This document shows, piece by piece, positions 7,156-17,764 of a DNA stretch of 17,764 bases. How positions within the stretch are numbered: position 1 is the first letter of the stretch; every line of letters begins with the position of its first letter. Below the pieces are notes generated by a model. It did not search any database, was not told where the DNA came from, and worked only from the letters and a program-made list of their open reading frames with translations. The DNA comes from CAZADH01 sp964483805 (GTDB lineage: Bacteria > Muiribacteriota > Ozemobacteria > Ozemobacterales > Ozemobacteraceae): positions 1 through 17,764 of the forward strand of contig CAZADH010000111.1 in assembly GCA_964483805.1 (NCBI GenBank). The letters are read 5' to 3'. A program made the position numbers and the translations under genes.

Positions 7156-9300
7156 TCAGAACAAGCGATCGAACAGGCTGAAGAACTTGGTCTTGAGCAC
7201 CGTGCTCAGCTCTGACTTCCAGGCCGCCAGATCGGCGGCGGTCACCCGCTTGGCTCGCGAAAGATCGCGATCGAGCATGCTCTTGATCGCCATGGCAAAG
7301 CGGCGGTCCTGCACGGCAAAGGTGTCTTCGGCATCGCAGGCGTGGCTGCGGTTATTGACATTGTATGCACCAAGACTGGCCGCGAAACCGTCGAACCAAC
7401 TGACTTTGGAGTGAAGAGTCTGCGCCCCGCGCCACTCATAGATTTCGGTGCCCAGTTTCATCGCCTCTTCGTAGCGCGCCCGTCCGGCCAGACCGGCGTT
7501 GGGATGGTTGTTGCTCTCGACCGAGTTGGTCAGCACCCGCACCTTCACGCCCCGCCGACAGGCATCGGCAATCGCGTCAGACAGCCCCTGCGTCGGGATG
7601 AAGTAGGCCGTCTCGAGAATTGCTTCGTGCCGACAGTTCTTCAGATAAACCGTCATCAAATCGAGAATGTCGTCGTCTTTGGATTTCGTCGGGTAGGTGG
7701 TCACGAACCGGGCCCGCACGTTCTCGAACCGCGGCGGGGTGGCGAAGTAGACGGGCAGCGGCCCGCGGATCAACTGGTCGCGCTTGGGCAGAATCGGCAG
7801 GACCTCTTTCGTGTCCTTCACGGGTTCCGATGCGGCGCGATCGAACTTGTACCAGAGGGTCTTGGCCAGCACCGTCTCCCAGTTGTTCTCGAACATCTCG
7901 ATGATCTCGGCGACGATCGGCCCCTGCACTTCGCAGTCGGTGTCGCGCCAGCCCCATTCGGTGATCTCGCCGTTCGCATACTCGTCGGCGCAGTTCATGC
8001 CGCCCACGATGGCCACCGAGTTGTCGACGACGAACACCTTCTGGTGCGAGCGGAAGTTGGCCAGCCACGGGCGCGCGACCATCGGGTTGTTGATGCGCAC
8101 CTTGACCCCACCGTTCTGCATCTTGCGCAGGATGCTGGCTTTGCGCCCGCCACCGGCGAACGCATCGTCGACGATGACCCGCACATCGACGCCGGCCTGG
8201 GCCCGCTCGATCAATACATCAGCAAGACGGTTGCCGGCCTCGTCGTTGTGATACAGGAGGGTCTGCAACACGATCGAGTCTCGAGCCTGCGCGGCGAGTT
8301 CGTAGCGCCGCGCAAACGAGGTGCGCCCATTGCACAACAGCGTCACGTCGTTGCACGGGATCAAGCGCGAACGGGTCTCGGCATCGAGCGTGCCGCGCGG
8401 GAACGACTCGGCCGCAATCTTCTCGTACTCCTTGACGGCCGAGAGCAGGCGGCCCCCGGCCAGACGCCGCGACACCGCCGATGCAGCATACTCGCCCAGA
8501 CGCCACAGCTTCACCGGAGCTGCCCACCACGACACCGTGCTCACGCGTTCCCAACGCTGGCCGCAGGTCTTTTGGCGCGCGTAGAAATCGCGCCGTTCCG
8601 CCTGCACCTTCATCTGCGCACGCACTTCTTTGATGCGGTTCAGCGCCAGCCGACGGGCCTCCGGATGAGGAATACGTGCCGCAAACTTCTGCCAGACCTT
8701 CTCGGCCCCGGCGGCATTGCCGCGCGACGCATAGAGATCGGACAACTCTGAACTCGCGTTCCAGAGCGTGCGCGGTTCGCGGGCCGTGGCCAGGAAAGCC
8801 TCGAGTGCCGCAATCGCTTCATCGGTGCGCTTCTCGCGACCGGGGGCGTAGAGCTTCTCGAGCAGCGACTCGAAGCGACGTTCCTCGTCGGATGGGGTGC
8901 GCAGAGTCAGCGCCCCCGCGGTGGCCACGCCCTGAACCGAGCGGGCAAAGGCTTCACCCGCGTCGAGCACCGGATCTTGGGCGGCCATGCCGGCCACCGG
9001 GGTGTTGGCACCCACCGCGATTCCGTCGGTCGAAGGCCCAGCCGGCGTCAACGTCGCGCTGCGACCCTGGGCATCACGCAGATCGACCTCGGCCTGACGC
9101 AACTGATCGGCGAGGTTGCTGACGATGGTCGCCGGCTGGCCACTTTGCACGGCCTCGACGTACCGTTGATACGCGTCCCGATAGCGGTCGTCACAGGCCT
9201 GCACATTGGCATCAACGGCCCATGCCGCGGTCGCAAGGAACAACCCCACGACGACAACCACGCAACGGAACCGGTTATCACTGCGTTGATTCGTGCGCAT
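7156..9300 (-). CDS. Exported phospholipase D / cardiolipin-synthase-like protein with two HKD motifs
   Basis: This predicts 714 residues. I chose the ATG at 9298-9300 because an AGGAG sits 8 bases upstream, a promoter lies just before that, and MRTNQRSDNRFRC with the hydrophobic VVVVVGLFLATAAWA then makes a Sec signal peptide (cut near residue 28). Longer upstream starts would overlap the promoter. After the signal comes a helical segment (about 30-80) and an alpha-helical, TPR-like stretch (about 140-240). The phospholipase D fold covers roughly residues 345-700. Motif one is HQKVFVVD (419-426) followed by GGMN, and motif two is HSKVSWFD (630-637) followed by NVNNRS. Together these form the paired active site of PLD-superfamily phosphatidyltransferases and hydrolases, which work through a phospho-histidine intermediate. 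The C-terminal DLAAWKSE...FFSLFDRLF resembles the ends of cardiolipin synthases. Those usually lie in the inner membrane and are shorter; this one is predicted to be exported or signal-anchored with a long N-terminal extension. The substrate is therefore open: phospholipid synthesis or remodelling is likely. Confidence 0.85.
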   Translation of the reverse strand: MRTNQRSDNRFRCVVVVVGLFLATAAWAVDANVQACDDRYRDAYQRYVEAVQSGQPATIVSNLADQLRQAEVDLRDAQGRSATLTPAGPSTDGIAVGANTPVAGMAAQDPVLDAGEAFARSVQGVATAGALTLRTPSDEERRFESLLEKLYAPGREKRTDEAIAALEAFLATAREPRTLWNASSELSDLYASRGNAAGAEKVWQKFAARIPHPEARRLALNRIKEVRAQMKVQAERRDFYARQKTCGQRWERVSTVSWWAAPVKLWRLGEYAASAVSRRLAGGRLLSAVKEYEKIAAESFPRGTLDAETRSRLIPCNDVTLLCNGRTSFARRYELAAQARDSIVLQTLLYHNDEAGNRLADVLIERAQAGVDVRVIVDDAFAGGGRKASILRKMQNGGVKVRINNPMVARPWLANFRSHQKVFVVDNSVAIVGGMNCADEYANGEITEWGWRDTDCEVQGPIVAEIIEMFENNWETVLAKTLWYKFDRAASEPVKDTKEVLPILPKRDQLIRGPLPVYFATPPRFENVRARFVTTYPTKSKDDDILDLMTVYLKNCRHEAILETAYFIPTQGLSDAIADACRRGVKVRVLTNSVESNNHPNAGLAGRARYEEAMKLGTEIYEWRGAQTLHSKVSWFDGFAASLGAYNVNNRSHACDAEDTFAVQDRRFAMAIKSMLDRDLSRAKRVTAADLAAWKSELSTVLKTKFFSLFDRLF

Positions 9301-9343
9301 CGCTCGATCTCCTGAAATGCGAAGGTGATTCACAATCTTCATC

Positions 9344-9352
9344 ATTATATCA
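9344..9352 (-). promoter_or_regulatory. Extended -10 promoter for the phospholipase gene
   Basis: On the minus strand the sequence TGATATAAT is a perfect extended -10 (TGnTATAAT). The -35 position (about 9367-9372) is poor, as is common for extended -10 promoters. Transcription starting near 9337 would give a leader of about 37 bases with the AGGAG close to its end. An inverted repeat ACCCC/GGGGT (9354-9358 with 9363-9367) lies immediately upstream, in the spacer, and could be an operator. It also supports independent transcription of this gene from rpoBC. Confidence 0.65.
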
Positions 9353-9400
9353 AACCCCTCGCGGGGTACGGTGATCCGGGTATCGGCCAGGCAGAAGCAC

Positions 9401-9434
9401 AACACCCACGAGGCCGGGGGGCCCCGTGGGTGTT
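9401..9434 (-). terminator. Probable terminator of the rpoBC operon
   Basis: A perfect 10-bp stem AACACCCACG (9401-9410) pairs with CGTGGGTGTT (9425-9434) around a GC-rich loop. On the minus strand it follows the rpoC end and precedes the phospholipase promoter. The downstream tail (GTGCTTCTGCC after GTT) is only weakly T-rich, so efficiency is uncertain. The position fits well. Confidence 0.6.
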
Positions 9435-9443
9435 ATTACGGTA

Positions 9444-12400
9444 CTACTCCCTGACCGCCCCGTGGCCGGTCAGAGGCTGTTTGAGCTCNNNNNNNNNNCG
9501 AGCGTCCACATGCCCGAGCCTCCCGAGAGCATCGCCGCCGTCATCGAGAACGCCGGCCGACTCGGAACCCAGAAGGAGAGCCTCTTCGGCGTCGGACACT
9601 TCGCCGGCCGCCTCATTGGCCTGCAAGAAGAGCTCTTCGGCGCTGCCGGACTCTTCGCTGATCTCGACGGGCAGATTCTTGAAGACGACCTTCTTGCGAA
9701 TCGACACGCCGGTACCGGCCGGGATGAGCTTGCCGATGATGAGGTTCTCTTTGAGACCCCGCAGCCGGTCGACCTTCGAGCGGATGGCCGCCTTGGTCAA
9801 CACGCGGGTCGTCTCTTGGAACGATGCCGCCGAGATGAAGCTGTCGGTGGTCAACGATGCCTTGGTGATACCCTGGATCACTGCCGCACCGTGCGCCGGC
9901 CGCTTGCCCGCCTCGAGCAACTGCCGGTTCTTTTCTTCGAACTGCTTCACGTGCACCGTGTCGTTCGGCAACCACTCGGTGTCGCCCGGATCAGTGATCA
10001 TGCGCTTACGCAGCATCTGCCGCACGATGATCTCGATGTGCTTGTCGTTGATGGTAACGCCCTGCTCGCGATACACGCGCTGGACTTCGTCGACCAGGTA
10101 GCGCTGCACCACGGTGAGATCGACCAGCTTGGCCATCTTCTTGGGGAAGATCTTGCCTTCGGTGATCGGATCGCCGGCCTCGATGTATTCGCCATCGTGC
10201 ACGACCAGGCCGGTGAGACCGAACTGGTGACGCAACGGCGAGACATTGCCCTGCAGGTCTTCGATTTCGATCGAGGTGCCCACGAAGCGCACGATGCCGT
10301 CTTTCTCGGAGACAACCGCCTCTTTCTTCGGCCGCCGCACTTCGAACAACTCGGCAACGCGCGGCAGACCCTGGATGATGTCGGTCGTCTTCTTGCTGGC
10401 GAAGCCCCACTTGGCGAGAATCTCGCCTTCCTGGACCTCTTTGCCATCTTCGACGCGCAGCTCGGCGCCGTCCATGATCTGGTAGGCTTCACCGGCCTGC
10501 ACCACGATGCGCTCGATGGTGTTGCGGCTCTTGCCTTCTTTGCTCTCTTTGCGATCGAGCAACACGACGCCCTTGTTGCGCACTTTCAGGACCGCGAGGG
10601 TCTTGTTCTCGCGCACTTCGTCGCCGTCTTCGACCAACAGCTCGCTCATCATTTCGTCGGTCAGGCGGTATTTCTTCTCGTGGCGGACCTTTTTCTTGAT
10701 CAACAGGCCGCCCATTTCGCCCTCGCCGTCGAGTTGCTGATACTCCTCGAAGGTGATCGGTTCAACCGTCAGCTCGCCGTCTTTGAGCACCTGCTCGTTG
10801 AACTTCAGGCTGAGCGTCGCCGGGTAGTTGAACTCAACGCCCGAGTAGATCAGGACCTTCTCGATGATGTCTTCGCAGATGGTCTTATTGTAGTTGTAAA
10901 TATAGTTGACCTTGCCACCGATCTCGGCCACGATCGGGTTCACGTCGACGATCAGCTTATCGCCGGCCTTGACGTTCTGCCCGTTCTCGACCTTGATCGT
11001 GCCGCTCTCGACCGGATAGTCGATGGCATGCTCTTCACCGCGCACGCGCACGGCTTTGCACTCGCCCATCGCGATCCAGACCTCGCGGATCTGGTAGCGG
11101 TTCGCCTCGATGATTTCCATCAGGGTCTCATCGATCGGCTGACCTTCACGCGCATACTCTTCACCCGTGTCACGGTTGATCAGGCTGCGCGCCAGACTGG
11201 CGTTCTTGAGCACCGACAGGTCGTCTTTGATCAGGTGCACCACGCGCTCACCCTTGATCTTGACGATCTCGACGGTACCGTCGATCTCGGCTTGCACCAT
11301 CAACGGGGTCGTCAACTCGGTACCGGCCTCGACCTGCTCGCCGTTCTGCACTTTGAAGTGCTCTTTCGGGCGCAGGATCACACCACGCGGTACCTGATAC
11401 TCGACCTCGTTCTTGATGATGACCTTGCGACGATCGAGCGTCTTGTTGGCTGCCGACTTGTCTTGCATGACCCGGACCGACCCGGAGATCGGTGCCAACA
11501 GCGACAGGGTGCGGTTCTTCTCGTCGATACGGGCCGCGATCTCGCCCTGCAGCACATGATCTTCGATGACCTCTTTCGAGATCTCGACGGTCTTCTTGCC
11601 CATCGCCACCGAGACGGTGCCGTCGATCTCAGAAACGACCGACAGGAGCTTGTCGCCCTCGTACACCGCATCGCCGTTTTTGACGTTCAGGACCATGCCA
11701 CCGGTCTTGAGGCTGGCGTCTTTGGTCTCTTTCACGCTCTTGGGCAGCTTGTATTCTTCGTAATCGTCTTTCTTGCTGTCTTTCGGGAAGACGAAGATCA
11801 TGCCGCGGTCGCTGATGACTTGCTTGTTCTTGACCCGGATGTTCTCGAAGTGGACGATGCCGTTGATGCGGGAAATCGCCGCGCGCGTCTCGATCGCCGT
11901 TTCGGCCAGCACGTTACCGGCGTGGACGATCTCGGTGTCTTCGACGCGGAGGCTCGCGCCCTGCGGGATCTCGTAGACCGCCCGTTTGAATTCGTGCGTG
12001 GCCGGATCGAAGTCGTTGGTCTGCACGATGACCTTACCGTGCTCGGACACGACCATACCGTCTTTGATCTCGATGTCTTCGAAGACGGCCTCACCCGACA
12101 CGCTGGTGACGATGTTGTTCGGGTTGAACTCCGCCAGCGGCGTGCCCGGCGTGACGTTCATGCCCTCTTTCACCGTCTCGGGAATCTCGGAACCCTCGGG
12201 GATATGCACGCGCTCACGCTTGCCATCTTTTGTATTGATGACCATGTGGCCGCCCACGACGACCTTGCGCACGTTCGCATCGTATTCGGTTTTATCGAAG
12301 GTCTCGGTGCCGGAGCCGATCTCGAACTTCGTGCGGTCGGACACTTCGACGCGCTTGAGATGCTCGAGCGACAGCTTGCCGCCGACCTTGGCCTTGATGT

Positions 12401-13905
12401 AGGAGCGCTGGGCCAGCGCGACGCCACCCAAGTGGAACGTGCGCATCGTCAACTGCGTGCCCGGCTCACCGATCGACTGCGCCGCCACGATACCGACGGC
12501 TTCACCGACGTCAACGTGCTTGGTCGTCGCCAGATCGCTGCCGTAGCAACGGCGGCAGATACCGCTCTTGGCCTTGCAGGTCAGCGGCGAACGAATGACG
12601 ATGTGGCTGCGGACCTTGACCTCGGCCACATTGCACTCGCGCAGACGACGCAGAATGTACTCGTTGATCTCGCGGTCGGGCCGCAGGATGATGCGGTTGT
12701 TCTTGTTGTCCATGATCTGTTCGGCGGCAACCATGCCCACCTTGAGATCGTCGATCGGCACGAAGTTCTCGATCGCGCCTTCGACCTTGCCGGCCACATC
12801 TTCTTCGACGTAGAGGTCGGCCTTGAGGGCAACTTTCTCGCCGTGCTTGTTGAGGACGCTGATCGTCTTGCCGGTGACCGGATCGACGATGTCTTTCGCC
12901 AGCACGCGACCGGCGATCTTGTAGCGGATCGGCACCATGACGTCATCGACGAGAATGTTGTTGCTCGTGCGCGCCTTGCGGATCGGATGGACCACGATAC
13001 CGTCGTTCGTTTTACAATCTTCGATGGTAACGACGACGTCTTGGGCAACATCGACGAGACGACGCGTCAGGTAGCCCGAGTCGGCGGTGCGCAGTGCGGT
13101 GTCGACGAGACCCTTGCGGGCGCCGTATGTCGAGATGAAGTACTCGGTCTGGTTGAGGCCCTCGCGGAAGTTCGACTTGATCGGGAAGGCCAGAATGTCG
13201 CCGTGCGGATTCGACATCAGACCGCGCATGGCGGCGAGCTGACGGATCTGCTGCATGTTACCGCGGGCGCCGGAGTACGCCATCATGTAGACGGAGTTGT
13301 AGTCGCCCTCGCTGGACGTCTTCTTGAACTCCTCGAGCAGATCGTCGGTGACCTCTTCGGTCGCCTTGATCCAGATGTCGATTTCGGCCTGGGTGCGCTC
13401 GTCGCGGCTGATCTCGTGCTTCTCCCAGCGGTCCATGACGCTCTGGGCTTTGCGCTCGGCCTGCGCGATGATCTCGCGCTTGCGCGGCGGATCGAGCAGA
13501 TCGACCATCGAAATGGTCAGACCGGACAAGGTCGCATAGCGGAACCCGAGCTCTTTGAGAACGTCGAGGGCACGCCCCACTTCTTGCAACGGGAAACGGT
13601 TATAGAGGTCGCGGATCAACGCACCCACGTCACCCTTGCGGATGTGGTTGTTGTTGTAGGCCATCTTCGGACCCAGCGGCAGAGCCGTGTTGAAGATCAG
13701 GCGGCCCACGGTGGTGCGCAGATACGTATTGCTCTTGTCTTTATCTTTGCCGATGACACTGTCGGGCACGCTCTCGGCCGGGAAGGCCGAACGGTGCATG
13801 TAGACGGGCCACTGCAGATCGAGTTGCCCGGTCATGTAGGCATTGATGGCTTCGTCGAAACACGAGAAGACCGGCGGTTCGAACACCTTCACCGAGGTGA
13901 TCGCG
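9444..13905 (-). CDS. rpoC: RNA polymerase beta' subunit, C-terminal part with a very large trigger-loop insertion
   Basis: This continues the gene at 13916-15603 beyond the gap. In order on the minus strand come: the funnel and rim-helix region (TTVGRLIFNTALPLGPKMAYN near 13640-13710); the bridge helix (AYSGARGNMQQIRQLAAMRG, about 13215-13300); the segment STYGARKGLVDTALRTADSG (about 13060-13150); the second zinc site (CNVAEV near 12630, then TCKAKSGICRRCYG near 12545-12590); and the trigger-loop N-half GTQLTMRTFHLGG (about 12423-12465). The other half, TDIIQGLPRVAELFEVRRPK, appears only at about 10325-10385, so roughly 680 residues of repeated beta-rich (sandwich-barrel-hybrid-like) text sit inside the trigger loop. 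E. coli has about 190 there. The conserved end follows (NDKHIEIIVRQMLRKRM, GITKASLTTDSFISAASFQE, LIPAGTG), then an acidic tail. A second ten-N gap (9489-9498) interrupts the tail, so the stop at 9444 depends on placeholder length. Total beta' exceeds 2,000 residues. Confidence 0.93.
9451..9473. other. Second hairpin at the end of rpoC
   Basis: CTGACCG (9451-9457) pairs with CGGTCAG (9467-9473) in a 7-bp stem. As translated it overlaps the last codons of rpoC. If the true frame across the adjacent N run differs, rpoC would instead end at a TGA at 9472-9474 and this hairpin would begin at that stop, making a tandem terminator with the one at 9401-9434. Confidence 0.4.
9489..9498. other. Assembly gap (10 N) in the rpoC tail
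   Basis: Placeholder N run near the C-terminus of beta'. The frame happens to stay open through ten N, but another frame right after it (AGCTCAAACAGCCTCTGA on the minus strand) would give SSNSL and a stop, which is equally possible. The exact rpoC C-terminus cannot be read. Confidence 0.95.
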
Positions 13906-13915
13906 NNNNNNNNNN
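13906..13915. other. Assembly gap (10 N) inside rpoC
   Basis: This splits rpoC between DKDGKIVID on the 5' side and AITSVKVFEPP on the 3' side. The two halves are in different frames across ten N, which simply means the true gap is not ten bases. Both sides read as beta' text in the expected order, so no gene break is implied. Confidence 0.95.
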
Positions 13916-15603
<1,688 letters not shown>

Positions 15604-15613
15604 GGGCGCTTAT

Positions 15614-15620
15614 TCCTCCT
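15614..15620 (-). promoter_or_regulatory. Shine-Dalgarno of rpoC
   Basis: On the minus strand AGGAGGA is a near-complete anti-16S match, 10 bases before the ATG at 15601-15603. It lies inside the 41-base rpoB-rpoC spacer. It favours the first ATG (MLEM) over the ATG three codons later. No promoter or terminator is visible in the spacer, consistent with co-transcription. Confidence 0.8.
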
Positions 15621-15644
15621 GTAGTCTTCTGGCCGGGAACCGGA

Positions 15645-17764
15645 TTACTGCTCGGGCTCGGTTTCGTCGGTCGCCGCGGAACCTTCGTCGTCGTCGTCGT
15701 CTTTGTCGGCGAGCAACAGACCTTCTTCGTCTTCTTCCACGGGTTCCTGATCTTCGCCCCACGTTTCTTCTTCCGAGTCTTCGTCGGTCGAATCGGCGCG
15801 CGCGTCTTTCTTGAGGTCGATCTGCAGACCGAGGCTCTGCAATTCGGAGATGACGACCTTGAACGACTCCGGAATGCCGGGCTTCATGATGTTCTTGCCC
15901 TTGATGATGGTCTCGTACACCTGCACGCGGCCCTCGACGTCATCGGACTTGACCGTCAACAGCTCTTGCAGGATGTGCGCAGCACCGTAGGCTTCGAGGG
16001 CCCAGACTTCCATTTCTCCGAAGCGCTGACCACCGAACTGCGCCTTACCACCCAGCGGCTGCTGCGTGACCAGGCTGTATGGACCGGTGGAGCGGGCGTG
16101 GATCTTGTCGTCGACCAGGTGGGCGAGCTTCATGATGTAGATCTGCCCGACCATGATCGGCTTGTGGTACGGCTCACCACTGCGGCCATCGAGCAACGTG
16201 ATCTTGCCATCTTCGGGGTGACCCGCTTCGGCGAGGCGCTGCCGGACATATTCTTCGTTCTTGGTCTGGTTGCCGGTGTTGAAGATCGAGGTCGCGAAGC
16301 GCAGGCCCAGCGACTCGGCGGCCCAACCCAGGTGCGTCTCGAGCACCTGACCGACGTTCATGCGCGAAGGCACGCCCAGCGGATTCAGGATGATGTCGAT
16401 CGGGGTGCCGTCGGCCAGATAGGGCATGTCTTCGACCGGAACGATCTTGGAGATGACGCCCTTGTTGCCGTGGCGGCCGGCCATCTTGTCGCCTTCGGTG
16501 ATCTTGCGCTTCTGGGCCACGAACACGCGGACCAGCTTATTGACACCGTATTGCAGTTCGTCACCGTTGTCGCGCGAGAACACCATGACATCGACGACCT
16601 TGCCCTTCTCGCCGTGGGGAACGACGAGCGAGGTGTTGCGGACCTCGCGGGCCTTCTCACCGAAGATCGCGCGCAGCAGCTTGTCTTCAGCCGTCAGTTC
16701 GGTCTCGCCCTTCGGCGTGACCTTGCCGACCAGGATGTCGCCCGGCTCGACTTCGGCGCCGATGCGGATGATGCCTTCGGCGTCGAGGTTCTTGAGCGCA
16801 TCTTCACCGACATTCGGGATGTCGCGGGTGATCTCTTCGGGCCCCAGCTTGGTGTCGCGGGCATCGATTTCGTACTCCTCGATGTGGATCGAGGTATAGA
16901 CGTCGTCTTTGACCAGGCGCTCGGAGAGGATGATCGCGTCTTCGAAGTTGTAGCCTTCCCAGGGCATGAACGCCACGAGCACGTTCTTGCCCAGGGCCAG
17001 CTCGCCCTGCGAAGTCGCCGGACCGTCGGCGACGACCGAACCCTTCTTGACCGTGTCGCCCACGCGCACGACCGGGCGCTGATTGATGCAGGTGCCCTGG
17101 TTGCTGCGCAGGAACTTCTGCAGCGTGTAGACGTCTTCGGACTCTTGCTCGAGACGGATCTCTTCGCAGATCGACTTCAAACGATAGAAGTGACTGTGCT
17201 CGAGGACCGTGCCGGCCTCGATGAAGATCTCGCCGGTGAGTTTGTCCCACAACGTGTCTTGAATCTTGCGGCCAATCGCTTTCTTGAAGGCGGCGTCGGT
17301 CAGCTTGACCTTCTCGTCTTCGCGGCGGCGGGAAGCGCGCTTGACCTTGATGCTCTCGGCGTCGACATAGGTGACGACCCCGGCCGAGCGGGCGGTGACC
17401 ATCGCGCCCGAGTCATGGGCAGCGTGGGATTCCATGCCGGTGCCGATCAACGGCGGCTCGGTGACGATCAGCGGCACCGCCTGGCGCTGCATGTTCGTGC
17501 CCATCAATGCGCGGTTGGCGTCATCGTGTTCGAGAAACGGGATCAGCGACGAAGCGACCGAGACCATCTGCAACGGCGAGAATTTGACATACTCGACGTC
17601 TTTGGTCGGCAGGTAGCTGAACTCGTAATCTTCGCCGGAGAACTGCTTGACCGGCACCTCGTCTTGCGTGATGCTGCCATCGCTCTTCACGGCGATGTCG
17701 GACTGGGCCACGCGGAAGCGGTCTTCGTCGTAGGCGTCGATGTACTCGAGGCCGCGGAAATCGA
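15645..17764 (-). CDS. rpoB: RNA polymerase beta subunit, C-terminal half (5' end outside window)
   Basis: The frame is open to the right edge, so the GTG at 17711 is an internal codon and not a start. About 705 residues are present, beginning DFRGLEYIDAYDEDRF, which corresponds to roughly the second half of E. coli beta (1,342 residues). Landmarks: SSLIPFLEHDDANRALMG and TNMQRQAVPL (17470-17570); GEKARE and KRKITEGDKMAGRHGNKGVI (about 16440-16520); LNPLGVPSRMNVGQVLETHLG (about 16325-16400); GGQRFGEMEVWALEAYGAAH and KSDDVEGRVQVYETIIKG near the end. These are the hybrid-binding, switch and clamp segments shared by all bacterial beta subunits. The usual end (PESFKVVISELQSLGLQI) is followed by an extra acidic tail of about 55 residues rich in Asp and Glu, with a DKDDDDDE run. 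The rifampicin-resistance cluster lies upstream of the window. The stop TAA is at 15645-15647. Confidence 0.97.
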   Translation of the reverse strand, partial: DFRGLEYIDAYDEDRFRVAQSDIAVKSDGSITQDEVPVKQFSGEDYEFSYLPTKDVEYVKFSPLQMVSVASSLIPFLEHDDANRALMGTNMQRQAVPLIVTEPPLIGTGMESHAAHDSGAMVTARSAGVVTYVDAESIKVKRASRRREDEKVKLTDAAFKKAIGRKIQDTLWDKLTGEIFIEAGTVLEHSHFYRLKSICEEIRLEQESEDVYTLQKFLRSNQGTCINQRPVVRVGDTVKKGSVVADGPATSQGELALGKNVLVAFMPWEGYNFEDAIILSERLVKDDVYTSIHIEEYEIDARDTKLGPEEITRDIPNVGEDALKNLDAEGIIRIGAEVEPGDILVGKVTPKGETELTAEDKLLRAIFGEKAREVRNTSLVVPHGEKGKVVDVMVFSRDNGDELQYGVNKLVRVFVAQKRKITEGDKMAGRHGNKGVISKIVPVEDMPYLADGTPIDIILNPLGVPSRMNVGQVLETHLGWAAESLGLRFATSIFNTGNQTKNEEYVRQRLAEAGHPEDGKITLLDGRSGEPYHKPIMVGQIYIMKLAHLVDDKIHARSTGPYSLVTQQPLGGKAQFGGQRFGEMEVWALEAYGAAHILQELLTVKSDDVEGRVQVYETIIKGKNIMKPGIPESFKVVISELQSLGLQIDLKKDARADSTDEDSEEETWGEDQEPVEEDEEGLLLADKDDDDDEGSAATDETEPEQ

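Noticed and set aside
7342..8751. Plus-strand open frame opposite the phospholipase gene
   Set aside because: It is rich in H, R and D, as expected for antisense of a GC-biased gene. The minus strand carries both HKD motifs.
9301..9405. Longer start for the phospholipase protein (MLCFCLADTR...)
   Set aside because: It would place the extended -10 promoter inside the coding region and bury the signal peptide 35 residues in. The ATG at 9300 has a good AGGAG.
13906..13915. A true frameshift or split rpoC
   Set aside because: The frame change coincides with a placeholder N run, and both sides read as conserved beta' in order.

Overview
The window is bacterial, most likely from a diderm (Gram-negative type) organism. 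It carries the 3' half of rpoB, all of rpoC except for gaps, exported proteins with Sec signals, a lipoprotein with a clear lipobox, and an RpoC with a trigger-loop insertion of the kind known from Gram-negative lineages and cyanobacteria. The insertion here, about 680 residues, is far larger than that of proteobacteria, so this is probably a less-studied phylum. I cannot name it from sequence alone. Three runs of exactly ten N show that this is a scaffolded draft or metagenome assembly. Each run lies inside a coding region, and the reading-frame changes across them are placeholders rather than biology.

Layout: 1-62 may be the last codons of a gene entering from the left. 248-1066 (+) encodes a small exported protein with a beta-sandwich-like middle and four DnaJ-type CxxCxGxG zinc motifs, closed by two consecutive hairpin terminators. 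1302-3750 and 3760-6729 (+) form a tight two-gene operon of exported proteins built from the same repeated modules: a beta-rich domain, a helical linker and a ZU5-like domain. The second protein is a lipoprotein that adds a papain-like cysteine-peptidase-type domain, an FN3 domain and an Lcl/DUF1566-like C-terminus. The first gene is broken by a ten-N gap. About 150 bases left of that gap look like a foreign Bug/TctC solute-binding-protein fragment, probably an assembly chimera.

6777-7077 has no convincing gene. On the minus strand from there to the right end come an exported two-HKD phospholipase D-family protein (7156-9300) with its own extended -10 promoter and terminator, then rpoC (9444-15603, interrupted by two gaps) and rpoB (15645 to the window edge). 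rpoB and rpoC are co-directional, 41 bases apart, and rpoC has a strong Shine-Dalgarno.

How it fits together: rpoBC is the housekeeping transcription operon and serves as the phylogenetic anchor. The left half is an accessory envelope or surface region on the opposite strand, converging on the phospholipase gene. Its third codon positions look less GC-biased than those of rpoBC, as expected for fast-evolving or acquired surface genes. The most distinctive observations are the very large RpoC trigger-loop insertion, the paralogous modular operon with the cysteine-peptidase-like domain, the DnaJ-type zinc motifs in an exported protein, and the Bug-like chimera at the first gap.
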